Below, piece after piece: positions 1 to 6,583 of a stretch of DNA of 8,229 nt. The stretch is from an uncultured Ignavibacteriales bacterium (GTDB taxonomy: Bacteria > Bacteroidota > Ignavibacteria > Ignavibacteriales > Ignavibacteriaceae), in assembly GCA_913053915.1 (NCBI GenBank), contig CAJXGP010000067.1:1-8229 (forward strand), written 5' to 3'. Every line of letters starts with the position of its first letter. The stretch's first letter is position 1. A model generated the notes under the pieces. It was given only the letters and a program-made list of their open reading frames with translations, did no database searches and had not been told where the DNA came from. Position numbers and translations under genes: made by a program.

Positions 1-358
1 CACCTAGCGGAATTGTCAAAGCGCCGCGGGAAGATTTTTTAAAAAGGTTCTGGTCTAATTGAAGCCAGACGAAAGGTAAATTATTTGGGCTATTATTCGT
101 ATAGTAAATTTTAACCGTACCTTTAATCGTTTTATCTGTGGTATCGAGTGTTACATTAATTTTATAATCAGCCTCATTTTTCCAATATAATGGTCCCGGC
201 GCTCCACTGCCGCTTCTATATGCCGTTCCCGGTTGGTTGAGGAAATTAGGATCAAACGTTTGGTGCGGATTATAAATACTTTTTATTTGTGCTATACTAT
301 TTCCTGCAATTAGGAAAAGAACACAAAAAAGAGTTACAAACAAAGTCTTGAATTTCAT
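1..358 (-). CDS. Secreted M1 family metallopeptidase (aminopeptidase N-like), N-terminal part only
   Basis: I translated this by hand; it begins at ATG 358-356 and runs off the left edge after 119 codons. Residues 1-24 form a typical signal peptide: MKFK, a hydrophobic run (LFVTLFCVLFLIAG), then a likely cut after NSIAQ. The mature start (YNPHQTFDPNFLNQPGTAYR) and the following segments YWKNEADYKINVTLD, GTVKIYYTNNSPNNLPF and VWLQLDQNLF match the opening of the N-terminal beta-sheet domain of Bacteroidota-type M1 peptidases. These are exported zinc enzymes that trim N-terminal residues from peptides. The zinc site (HExxH) and the GxMEN substrate motif would lie beyond the window, so catalytic competence cannot be judged. 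A good ribosome binding site supports the start. The gene stands alone after a 481-base gap. The family call is from memory of homologues and is fairly firm. Confidence 0.85.
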   Translation of the reverse strand, partial: MKFKTLFVTLFCVLFLIAGNSIAQIKSIYNPHQTFDPNFLNQPGTAYRSGSGAPGPLYWKNEADYKINVTLDTTDKTIKGTVKIYYTNNSPNNLPFVWLQLDQNLFKKSSRGALTIPLG

Positions 359-367
359 GATATCTCT

Positions 368-371
368 CTCC
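368..371 (-). promoter_or_regulatory. Shine-Dalgarno site of the M1 peptidase gene
   Basis: On the minus strand GGAG (within GGAGAGAGAT) lies nine bases before the ATG at 358. It is the clearest ribosome binding site in the window, since most other starts here have only weak ones. It fixes the start of the peptidase reading frame, in agreement with the signal peptide. Confidence 0.55.
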
Positions 372-719
372 ATTATTTATATTATAAATAAATGTAATTA
401 TTAGTATTGAATTTTGTTGTATTTGTAAAATGTATTATCGAATGGAAAAACGGCATTAAAACTGGCATATTGAATGTGTATAAAATATGCATGTGAAATT
501 TTGATGAATGTTTATAGTTATATTTATTATAAATTCTATAAATAATATATAAACAATCAGAGGATATGATTGTCTTTTTAATCACAAGTAACGGTTACGT
601 CTTTTAGCGGTAACTATAAATAAATCTCTACATTCATCTACTTCCTACTTTAAATTGATATTCATTTTTTCCTGTCCCTTTTAGTTATGGATCCCAAATA
701 ATTTATGGTGCTATACTTA

Positions 720-745
720 AATCAATCCATATTTAGAATAGAGCC
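720..745 (-). repeat. Diverged direct repeat, copy B
   Basis: Read on the minus strand from 745, this copy is GGCTCTATTCTAA, then four bases, then GGATTGATT. It agrees with copy A (809-784) at 20 of 26 positions without gaps. The copies are 64 bases apart, and a further shared TTGGGA follows each at different distances (775-770 and 697-692). This could be a decayed tandem duplication or a paired binding site. In such AT-rich DNA chance similarity is also possible. Confidence 0.35.
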
Positions 746-783
746 TTATCAATTAAAATTATTGTTTTGTCCCAAGATTTTGT

Positions 784-809
784 AATCTATCCTATCTTAG
801 CATAGAGCC
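784..809 (-). repeat. Diverged direct repeat, copy A
   Basis: Read on the minus strand from 809, this copy is GGCTCTATGCTAA, then four bases, then GGATAGATT. It pairs with the copy at 745-720, and the shared blocks are GGCTCTAT, CTAA, GGAT and GATT. It lies about 30 bases beyond the stop codon of the cysteine-cluster gene. Confidence 0.35.
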
Positions 810-839
810 AAAGTTATATTAGATTAACTCCACTGCTTA

Positions 840-1568
840 TTATTGTTCATCATCAAAACCGGGTCTTTTGAAATTTTTATAGGCAGGAAATTTATTTTCC
901 GCTTCATTTAACAATTTTCCTAATAGAATTAACAATTCCTCTATTTCATCTCTGTATTTTGGTAAAAAATCAAATAGATTATTTAATGCTTTATCAGATT
1001 TTCTAATTGCGATAATTCCAATTTTAGCGCTTCCATTCATATCTTTAAGGAGGAAGTCATTAGAGTCCTCATAGGAAAAACCTTGTAATTCCCTTTCGTT
1101 AAATATTGCCCTCATTAGCTTGGCTCCAATAAAACCACAATACCAACTGAATATTTCAAAATCGCCGAATAATTTTTTGAAACTATCTATTACATTTTTG
1201 GAGTTTGATAAATTTGTTAAAGAATATTCATTGCTAATTGCTTTAATTAGAAAATAAGCTTTTTGAAAATATTTATTTGAAAGGTCTTCAACAAGAGACA
1301 ATTCATGTCTCTTTTCATATTCCAATTCATCCGCTGAAAAATCTTCTTCAAAATCTTCATAACCGGATTCCTCATCATCTAATTGGTCTTCAATATCATC
1401 TTTAAAAATATCTTCAACATCAGGAAGTTTATTATCATTTAGTATCTCATAAGTCTGAATTTTAGATTCGTTGGTAAACAGTATGCAATTTGCGGTAAAA
1501 CTGCATTTCTCACACCACCGGTTACAGTAATTATAAATTCCTTCAATATAATTTTTCTTTTCAAGCAT
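840..1568 (-). CDS. Uncharacterised protein with an N-terminal four-cysteine cluster and an acidic linker
   Basis: The function is unknown. With ATG 1568-1566 as start the protein has 242 residues. A TTG eight codons upstream (1592) is also open but has no ribosome binding site, whereas an AGG lies seven bases before the ATG. Three parts are visible. Residues 7-30 hold C15-x3-C19-x2-C22-x5-C28 (YNYCNRWCEKCSFTANC), which could bind zinc or an iron-sulfur cluster. Residues about 40-85 are very acidic and probably disordered (DDIEDQLDDEESGYEDFEEDF). Residues about 95-235 look mostly helical, with NGSAKIGIIAIRKSDKA near 180 and a terminal FKRPGFDDE. I recall Bacteroidota proteins of unknown function sharing the CxRWCExC, NGSAK and RPGFD signatures, so this looks like a conserved family and not a chance frame. 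It is a single cytoplasmic gene with wide gaps on both sides. CNxxCxxC resembles the radical SAM cysteine motif, but the rest does not fit that fold. Confidence 0.8.
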   Translation of the reverse strand: MLEKKNYIEGIYNYCNRWCEKCSFTANCILFTNESKIQTYEILNDNKLPDVEDIFKDDIEDQLDDEESGYEDFEEDFSADELEYEKRHELSLVEDLSNKYFQKAYFLIKAISNEYSLTNLSNSKNVIDSFKKLFGDFEIFSWYCGFIGAKLMRAIFNERELQGFSYEDSNDFLLKDMNGSAKIGIIAIRKSDKALNNLFDFLPKYRDEIEELLILLGKLLNEAENKFPAYKNFKRPGFDDEQ

Positions 1569-1950
1569 AATAACCTGTAAGATTTCAAACAAAAAAAACT
1601 TTTATATATTTAACAAGCCATAGCTACAAAATCAATTTCAAGTTTTTGAGGAGAAATCATCTAATAAGTTGAAAATTATCACTCTGAACTGCCTGTCCGC
1701 CTCAGGCGGAAAGTGACAGGTCTCCTTTTTGAGCAAAATCAAAGATTCTTCGTAGCGCCGTTCGAAAGAAAGTAAAAAAACATCAAATACTCAAAATTTT
1801 TGATTCCCCGTTTTCCCACTCATTTAAGAATAAATTATTTTACGTTTGATTTTTTAATATAGGCTCACCGACAGTAATTCTTCGAGGAAATGCAGATATT
1901 TCTCAACTAAAGCACTTTTTAAAAATAAATTCAAATATAGCTTTCGTTTT
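1569..1950. other. Gap between rmuC and the cysteine-cluster gene, with an inverted-repeat element
   Basis: No coding region is supportable in these 382 bases. The stretch at about 1677-1765 is more GC-rich than its surroundings and contains nested inverted repeats, described separately. Further left in transcription terms lie an AT-rich leader and the start of the cysteine-cluster gene. A palindrome TCAAAATTTTTGA sits at 1791-1803 and TTTTTAAAAA at 1916-1925. Neither is followed by a T-run that would make a clear terminator for rmuC. No convincing promoter was found for the cysteine-cluster gene. Confidence 0.6.
1677..1765. repeat. GC-rich nested inverted repeat, probably a dispersed intergenic element
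   Basis: The core TCCGCC-TCA-GGCGGA (1696-1710) is a perfect six-base-pair hairpin. Around it CCTGT (1692-1696) pairs with ACAGG (1716-1720), and TCACT (1679-1683) pairs with AGTGA (1712-1716). The arms partly compete, so several folds are possible. The flank carries AGATTCTTCG near 1743-1752. Phrases such as TCACTCTGAACT, CCGCCTCAGGCGG and AGATTCTTCG remind me of short repeats scattered between genes in Bacteroidota genomes. That dispersed nature is inferred from memory and not shown by this window, where only one copy is present. The ends are approximate. Confidence 0.5.
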
Positions 1951-3321
1951 TCAGCGATCAAGAAGAGAGAAGTTATCATCTTCATCAGCATTATTGAGAA
2001 CCGACTGAGGTAAGGATTTTGTGGCTTTTGCCCCCAATTTTTTAATTCTCTCAGCTCTTCTAATAAGATTTCCGCTGCCTTCTTGGAGTTTTTTCATCGC
2101 GTTTGTATAGCTGTCTTTAGTTAAGTCTATTCTTGAACCGATTGCTATCAAGTCTTCAACAAACCCGACAAACTTATCATAAAGCGCGCCGCCCTGTTTA
2201 GCGATTTCAAGCGCGTATTTATTTTGATATTCTTGTTTCCAAATACTGGCAATTGTTCTTAAGGTTGCTAGTAAAGTGGAAGGTGAGACTATGACTATAT
2301 TTTTTTCGAATGCTTCATTAAATAAGTTGACATCTTGTTGTACTGCCAAGCTGAAAGCAGGCTCAATCGGCAAAAACATCAATACAAAATCCAGGCTACT
2401 GATTTGATAAAGGTTTTGATAGTTTTTTGAACTTAAACCTTTAATATGATTTCTAATAGATAAGATGTGTTTCTTAATAGCCGTATCACGTTCAATTTCA
2501 TTTTCTGCAGAGGTATATCTTTCATAAGCGATAAGAGACACTTTAGAATCGATTACGATTGTTTTATTCTCCGGTAATTTTATAAGCACGTCAGGTTGAA
2601 ATCTTTTTCCGTCATCAGTTTTAAGACTTTCCTGTACAGCGTATTCCCTGTTTTTTGTCAAACCGGATTTTTCCAGAATACTTTCTAAAATAAATTCACC
2701 CCAATTTCCTTGAACTTTAGTTTGACCCTTAAGAGCTTGAGTAAGATTGTTTGCTTCTTTGCTCATCTGTTGATTCAGCTCGTGTAAATTTTTTATTTGT
2801 TGTACTAAGCCGGCTCTCTCTTTTGAATCATTAACGTAAACTTCTTCAACTTTCTTCTCGAAATCCTTTATTTTTTCACTTAAAGGTTTTAATATTTGAT
2901 CGAGATTTTCTTTATTCTGCGCGGTAAATTTTGTGCTCTTTTCATCCAATATTTTATTAGCCAGGTTTTCAAATTCTTTGGTGAATTTTTCCTGCAATTT
3001 TTCTATATCCGATTTCTGTTCTCTCAGTTTTTCCTGCAAATTTTCATACTGCGCTTCTAATGCTGAAAACTCAGATTTAAGATTGCTTGCTTTTTCTCTT
3101 TCCTTCGACAATTCATCAGCGGTTTTTTTAAGGTTTTCCTCTAATATTTTTCTACCTTCTTCCACTGTACTTTTTCCAATATTAAGAGTATTAATTTGAT
3201 TCTTCAAATTTTCGGCTTCATCTAAGGATATCCCTTTAATACTTTCATATTTGTACTTGATAATGATACCGCCGATTAAAGCACCTATTATCAACCCGCT
3301 CACTAAAATTAAAATTTCCAT
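1951..3321 (-). CDS. rmuC: RmuC family protein (DNA recombination, nuclease-like fold)
   Basis: This 456-residue protein has the full RmuC layout and usual length. Residues 3-22 are a single membrane anchor (ILILVSGLIIGALIGGIIIK), and residues about 30-195 are a long coiled coil rich in Glu and Lys. The RmuC domain proper covers about 198-430: KGQTKVQGNWGEFILESIL at 198-216, PDVLIKLP with D244, IDSK with D258 and K260, FLPIEPAF at 317-324, SPSTLLATLRT at 346-356, and IWKQEYQNKYA at 360-370. P243-D244 with D258-x-K260 fits the PD-(D/E)xK nuclease pattern. In Escherichia coli, RmuC loss affects inversion of short repeats. A nuclease role is inferred by the field, and its substrate is not settled. 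The start codon is ATG directly before the anchor, with only a distant GGTG upstream. It is probably transcribed alone from a promoter near 3373-3403. Confidence 0.95.
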   Translation of the reverse strand: MEILILVSGLIIGALIGGIIIKYKYESIKGISLDEAENLKNQINTLNIGKSTVEEGRKILEENLKKTADELSKEREKASNLKSEFSALEAQYENLQEKLREQKSDIEKLQEKFTKEFENLANKILDEKSTKFTAQNKENLDQILKPLSEKIKDFEKKVEEVYVNDSKERAGLVQQIKNLHELNQQMSKEANNLTQALKGQTKVQGNWGEFILESILEKSGLTKNREYAVQESLKTDDGKRFQPDVLIKLPENKTIVIDSKVSLIAYERYTSAENEIERDTAIKKHILSIRNHIKGLSSKNYQNLYQISSLDFVLMFLPIEPAFSLAVQQDVNLFNEAFEKNIVIVSPSTLLATLRTIASIWKQEYQNKYALEIAKQGGALYDKFVGFVEDLIAIGSRIDLTKDSYTNAMKKLQEGSGNLIRRAERIKKLGAKATKSLPQSVLNNADEDDNFSLLDR

Positions 3322-3335
3322 AAATAATTTTTACA

Positions 3336-3349
3336 CCTTTTTTAAAAGG
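3336..3349 (-). promoter_or_regulatory. Small inverted repeat over the rmuC ribosome binding region
   Basis: CCTTTT and AAAAGG (3336-3341 and 3344-3349) form a near-perfect palindrome with two bases between. On the minus strand the second arm AAAAGG runs into GGTG, the only Shine-Dalgarno-like sequence before rmuC, about 13 bases from the ATG. A hairpin here could partly mask translation. The stem is mostly A-T, so it is weak and may have no role. Confidence 0.2.
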
Positions 3350-3372
3350 AAATATAATCTTTAAACTATTTA

Positions 3373-3403
3373 CAAACATTACGCTTTTTACACAATAAAG
3401 CAA
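3373..3403 (-). promoter_or_regulatory. Candidate Bacteroidota-type promoter for rmuC
   Basis: On the minus strand TTG (3403-3401) is followed after 19 bases by TAATGTTTG (3381-3373). The Bacteroidota consensus is TTG, about 19-21 bases, TAnnTTTG. The -7 box here has one extra base between TA and TTTG, so the match is imperfect. It would give a leader of about 45 bases before the rmuC ATG. The 207-base gap after the glycosidase stop also makes a separate promoter plausible. Confidence 0.3.
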
Positions 3404-3528
3404 TAAAATAAATTAATTTGCATTAATTTTTTTATGCAATAATGTGTATCTAAAAAGTCCACTTACGAATATTAACAAAACTAAAAACTTTCCAAAAGAA
3501 AAATACTATTTTAGATGAGATTCATTCC

Positions 3529-4998
3529 TTATTTCAATAGAATTAACTTTTTAGAAAAATAACCGTGAGAAGTTTTCAATACATAAATATAAACGCCGCT
3601 GGCATAATTCCGGGAATTAAAAGAAAGTGTAATTTCATGCTCCCCTTTATGTAAAAATCTTTTAATTAATGTCCCGATTTTCTCACCGATAGATGAATAT
3701 AAATCCATTTCTATAAAACCATCGTCCGGTAAAGAAAAACGTATTGTTGTAACAGGATTAAAAGGGTTCGGATAATTTTGATAAAGCGTTACTTTGTCTA
3801 AAATATTTTGTTTTATCCGCTTTTGATTGATTATCTCTATAAAATTTTTAAAAAGATTTATCAAACTTGAATCTTTCAAGTTAAACCCGTAGGTATCATA
3901 ATTTTTTACCGATGGATGAAGATATTGCCACACAAGAGCCGACTTTGAGCCATCTGCTTCTTGAATTACATTTAACCAGTCGGAATAAATATTAACTTTA
4001 TCTTTGCTAACGGCAAACTCCCCAAGCAACCCCGGTTTATTCAAGAAGTCCGAAATCCTTAAATGATCCTTAATCCATGTTCTGCCGGCTGGGTAAGAGA
4101 TATCCCATGCCCCGGAATATAAATGGAATGATGTGTAATCGATATCCTTTAATTCTGAATTCTTTGTAAAACTTGTGCCCTTGCTGCCGTCAAACAAAAA
4201 TTTTTCACTGTTATAAAATAATTCTGTGTTGGAATAATTATTATTTGAAATATCGTAACCCATCTCACCTGTAGTTAACAAATGATTATTATCAATTGAT
4301 TTAAAGTATGAAGACATTTCTTTGTACCAAGCCAAAATAATATTTGAGTTTTTCCCGGGATTATTTGCTTCGTTCACAAGCTCAAATGAGAATATAGCCG
4401 GGTCATTTTTATATTTTATTTTAGAATAGGTATTTGTTCGGTTTAGGATTTTAAATATATAACTCTTATACCAAGATTTTATAGAATCATTCGTAAAGAA
4501 ATCATTATGATCAAAATTTTTTCCATTTGATTTCTTTAGATATTTATTAGCCCATTTAACATACTGAGGTATACCGCCATAATCCGGAAAATTATTTGTT
4601 AACGTCAATATTAATTTTATATTATACTCGTCGGCTTTTGCTACAATAAAATCAAGGGCTTTCAATCCCAACTCATTATAACTATACGGAGCATATCTTA
4701 TTACGCCGGGGTTTGAACCGGAACCGGAATCATTAAATCCCCATGTTCTTATTACTTTTACACCGATGGAATCTGCGGCATTGAATACTTCATCGACTAT
4801 ATTTCTATCAGGATATGCGGCGGTTAAACTTTGAAGATAATATGCATTAAAACCGAAAAATTTAAACTCGGAATTTTTGAGAAAAAACTCATTTCCTTTT
4901 ATGTAAACGAAATCAGACTGAGAAAATATTTCACTTACACATAAGACTAAGATAAGAATTATAAATTGAGAAATTATTTTTAATTTAGAAATCACCAT
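3529..4998 (-). CDS. Secreted GH5 endo-beta-1,4-mannanase-like glycosidase with T9SS sorting domain
   Basis: The preferred start is ATG 4998 (489 residues). It gives a clean signal peptide: MVISKLK, hydrophobic IISQFIILILVLCV, likely cut after EIFSQ. An upstream in-frame GTG at 5046 (505 residues) overlaps the ammonia-lyase gene and would spoil that layout. Residues about 30-390 are a glycoside hydrolase family 5 barrel. VIRTWGFND (82-90) and the NNFPDYGG segment (135-142) resemble endo-mannanases of subfamily GH5_7. The acid/base is E210 in FELVNEANN and the nucleophile E327 in LLGEFAVS; the conserved HLY (292-294) and W357 are present. Residues 403-489 form a C-terminal sorting domain (LYQNYPNPFNPVTTIRFSLP, ending YIYVLKTSHGYFSKKLILLK), as cut or anchored by type IX secretion. 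It should act outside the cell on mannan-type polysaccharide; the exact glycan is inferred. It lies 19 bases after the ammonia-lyase, so the two are probably co-transcribed. Confidence 0.88.
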   Translation of the reverse strand: MVISKLKIISQFIILILVLCVSEIFSQSDFVYIKGNEFFLKNSEFKFFGFNAYYLQSLTAAYPDRNIVDEVFNAADSIGVKVIRTWGFNDSGSGSNPGVIRYAPYSYNELGLKALDFIVAKADEYNIKLILTLTNNFPDYGGIPQYVKWANKYLKKSNGKNFDHNDFFTNDSIKSWYKSYIFKILNRTNTYSKIKYKNDPAIFSFELVNEANNPGKNSNIILAWYKEMSSYFKSIDNNHLLTTGEMGYDISNNNYSNTELFYNSEKFLFDGSKGTSFTKNSELKDIDYTSFHLYSGAWDISYPAGRTWIKDHLRISDFLNKPGLLGEFAVSKDKVNIYSDWLNVIQEADGSKSALVWQYLHPSVKNYDTYGFNLKDSSLINLFKNFIEIINQKRIKQNILDKVTLYQNYPNPFNPVTTIRFSLPDDGFIEMDLYSSIGEKIGTLIKRFLHKGEHEITLSFNSRNYASGVYIYVLKTSHGYFSKKLILLK

Positions 4999-5017
4999 TA
5001 AAATTATTTTGAATAGC

Positions 5018-6583
5018 TCATAAAAGGAAAACGGTTTTTTCGACACGATTCAAAATAACGTCCTTTTTGATAAGATAAACAATCTTCTTAATGTCGTTAT
5101 AAAGAAATCTATCGTTTTTCAGCGGTTTAACGACCTTTCTAATTTCATCATAAACCAATGAAGTTCCTATTCCGGGTTTTAACGGTTTCAAAAATTCCAA
5201 TGCTTGAGCGGCAGTAAGCAATTCAATAGCAAGCACATTTTCGAGGTTTTTCAAAATTCTATAACATTTTTGAGCTGCAATTGAACCCATTGAATTGTGA
5301 TCCTCTTGATTTGCGGAAGTTGGGATAGAATCAACGCTTGCAGGATGAGCCAAAACTTTATTTTCGGAAACCAAACTGGCGGCGGTATATTGAGCAATCA
5401 TTAAACCCGAATTAAGCCCGCCATTGGTTGCTAAAAATCGCGGCAAACCACTCAATGCACCGTTCACCATACGTTCGGTTCTTCTTTCCGAAACATTCGC
5501 GAGCTCGGATAAAGCGATTCCCATAAAGTCCATTGCAAGAGCCATCGACTGTCCATGGAAATTCCCTCCTTCAATATGTTCATTTGTTTCAGGAAATATT
5601 ATTGGGTTATCATTAACAGAATTTATTTCAATATTCACCCTGGAGCACACATAATCCACAGCATCTCTCGATGCACCGTGAATTTGCGGTACACATCGAA
5701 TTGAATAAGCATCCTGAATTTTATTATCATTCTCCAAATGCGATTTTCTTATTTCACTATTTTTTATAAGTGATAAAACATTTTTTGCAGTAGCCAATTG
5801 TCCGGGAAATGGACGTAGCTTGTGAATTCTTTCATCGAAAGCTTTATCTGTTGCCTTTAAAGCTTCATGAGAAAGGGCGGAAGATATATCTGCAATTTTA
5901 AGAAGTTTTTTTGCACGAATAGAAATATAAGAAGCAAAAGCAGTCATCATCTGAGTTCCATTAATTAGCGCCAAGCCTTCCTTCGCTTCCAAGACCACAG
6001 GTTTAAGGTTGAATTTCCTGAGCGCCGCTGCCGATGAAATTATTTTTGTATTCCCTGCATTTTCATCCATTATCTTTTTTACAATTTGTATCTTTCCCTT
6101 ACCGATCATCGCCAATACCAGGTGAGCCAGTTGAACTAAATCCCCGCTTGCACCTACCGAACCTTGTGAGGGAATAACCGGTATGATGTTATTATAGATC
6201 ATTTCAATTATCAATTGCAAAGTAGAATATCTTATCCCCGAATAACCTTTTGCAAGTGCATTAATACGCAGAAGCATCATAGTCTTTACAATCAGCGGAG
6301 GAAGGTTTTCCCCGCATCCGACAGCATGACTGAGAATCAAATTTTTCTGTAATTGCTTAATATCCTTTTTAGAAATACCGACATTCGCAAATTCGCCGAA
6401 GCCGGTTGTTACTCCATAAATTGCTTCGCCGGATTTCACCCATTTTTCAACAAGATTACGTGCTTTTTTAATCTGTTTCCGTGATTCTTTCGAAATAATT
6501 AAATGTGGATTTTTATTCAGAAAATATTCTATTTCATCCAGGGTAAGAGCACTCCCGTCAATTACTAATTTTTTAACGCTCAT
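5018..6583 (-). CDS. hutH: Histidine ammonia-lyase family enzyme (MIO-dependent aromatic amino acid lyase)
   Basis: This complete 521-residue enzyme is slightly longer than usual for HutH (about 500-510). Such enzymes remove ammonia from histidine to give urocanate, using the MIO group formed from Ala-Ser-Gly. That triad is A145-S146-G147 in PSQGSVGASGDLVQLAH. Other family marks are Y56 in IYGVTTGFG, N208 in LALINGTQ, Y293 and R296 in QDAYSIRC, GGNFHGQSMA around N341, and E427 in SIPTSANQEDHNSMG. The selectivity pair is S85-H86 (LILSHAVGCG), as in histidine lyases and not the His-Leu of Rhodobacter tyrosine lyase. However, the S-H pair and GDLVQL also occur in the Flavobacterium johnsoniae tyrosine ammonia-lyase, so histidine as substrate is likely but not certain. 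ATG 6583 overlaps the end of hflX by 11 bases, suggesting translational coupling. No other hut gene is present. Confidence 0.92.
   Translation of the reverse strand: MSVKKLVIDGSALTLDEIEYFLNKNPHLIISKESRKQIKKARNLVEKWVKSGEAIYGVTTGFGEFANVGISKKDIKQLQKNLILSHAVGCGENLPPLIVKTMMLLRINALAKGYSGIRYSTLQLIIEMIYNNIIPVIPSQGSVGASGDLVQLAHLVLAMIGKGKIQIVKKIMDENAGNTKIISSAAALRKFNLKPVVLEAKEGLALINGTQMMTAFASYISIRAKKLLKIADISSALSHEALKATDKAFDERIHKLRPFPGQLATAKNVLSLIKNSEIRKSHLENDNKIQDAYSIRCVPQIHGASRDAVDYVCSRVNIEINSVNDNPIIFPETNEHIEGGNFHGQSMALAMDFMGIALSELANVSERRTERMVNGALSGLPRFLATNGGLNSGLMIAQYTAASLVSENKVLAHPASVDSIPTSANQEDHNSMGSIAAQKCYRILKNLENVLAIELLTAAQALEFLKPLKPGIGTSLVYDEIRKVVKPLKNDRFLYNDIKKIVYLIKKDVILNRVEKTVFLL

Larger units (their letters stand above)
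359..839. other. Long gene-free stretch between the cysteine-cluster gene and the M1 peptidase gene
   Basis: These 481 bases are strongly AT-rich and hold no coding region that I can support. A 67-codon open frame at 585-382 on the minus strand is rich in Tyr, Asn, Ile and His, has no ribosome binding site and resembles no family I know, so I treat it as chance. The only structure seen is a diverged direct repeat at 720-745 and 784-809. Upstream of the M1 gene I found no match to the Bacteroidota promoter (TTG, about 19 bases, TAnnTTTG). A promoter for that gene is expected here but was not located. Confidence 0.6.

Noticed and set aside
382..585. A 67-codon open frame on the minus strand in the long gap before the M1 peptidase gene.
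   Set aside because: Its composition (Tyr, Asn, Ile, His rich) mirrors AT-rich noncoding DNA, there is no ribosome binding site, and it resembles no family I know.
582..760. Hints of a decayed gene on the minus strand, with readable pieces such as LKGTGKNEYQFKVGSR and EVDECRDLFIVTAKRRNRYL.
   Set aside because: The pieces lie in different frames, are broken by many stops and match no family I could name with confidence. Runs this short are expected by chance.
840..1568. Radical SAM enzyme, suggested by CNRWCEKC (C-x3-C-x2-C).
   Set aside because: The protein is short, an acidic linker directly follows the cysteines, there is a fourth cysteine, and no other radical SAM motif is visible.
2933..3199. 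An 88-codon open frame on the plus strand.
   Set aside because: It lies wholly opposite the coiled coil of rmuC. The Ser/Phe-rich translation is the antisense shadow of Glu/Lys-rich codons.
3476..3483. TAGTTTTG on the minus strand, a perfect TAnnTTTG box.
   Set aside because: There is no TTG box at the right distance upstream, and it would give a leader of about 150 bases. The candidate at 3373-3403 fits rmuC better.
3501..3515. Terminator after the glycosidase gene, from AAAATAGTATTTTT on the minus strand.
   Set aside because: The stem is only A-T with a very small loop, too weak to call a terminator in DNA of this composition.
5424..5654. A 76-codon open frame on the plus strand.
   Set aside because: It is antisense to the well-supported ammonia-lyase coding sequence.
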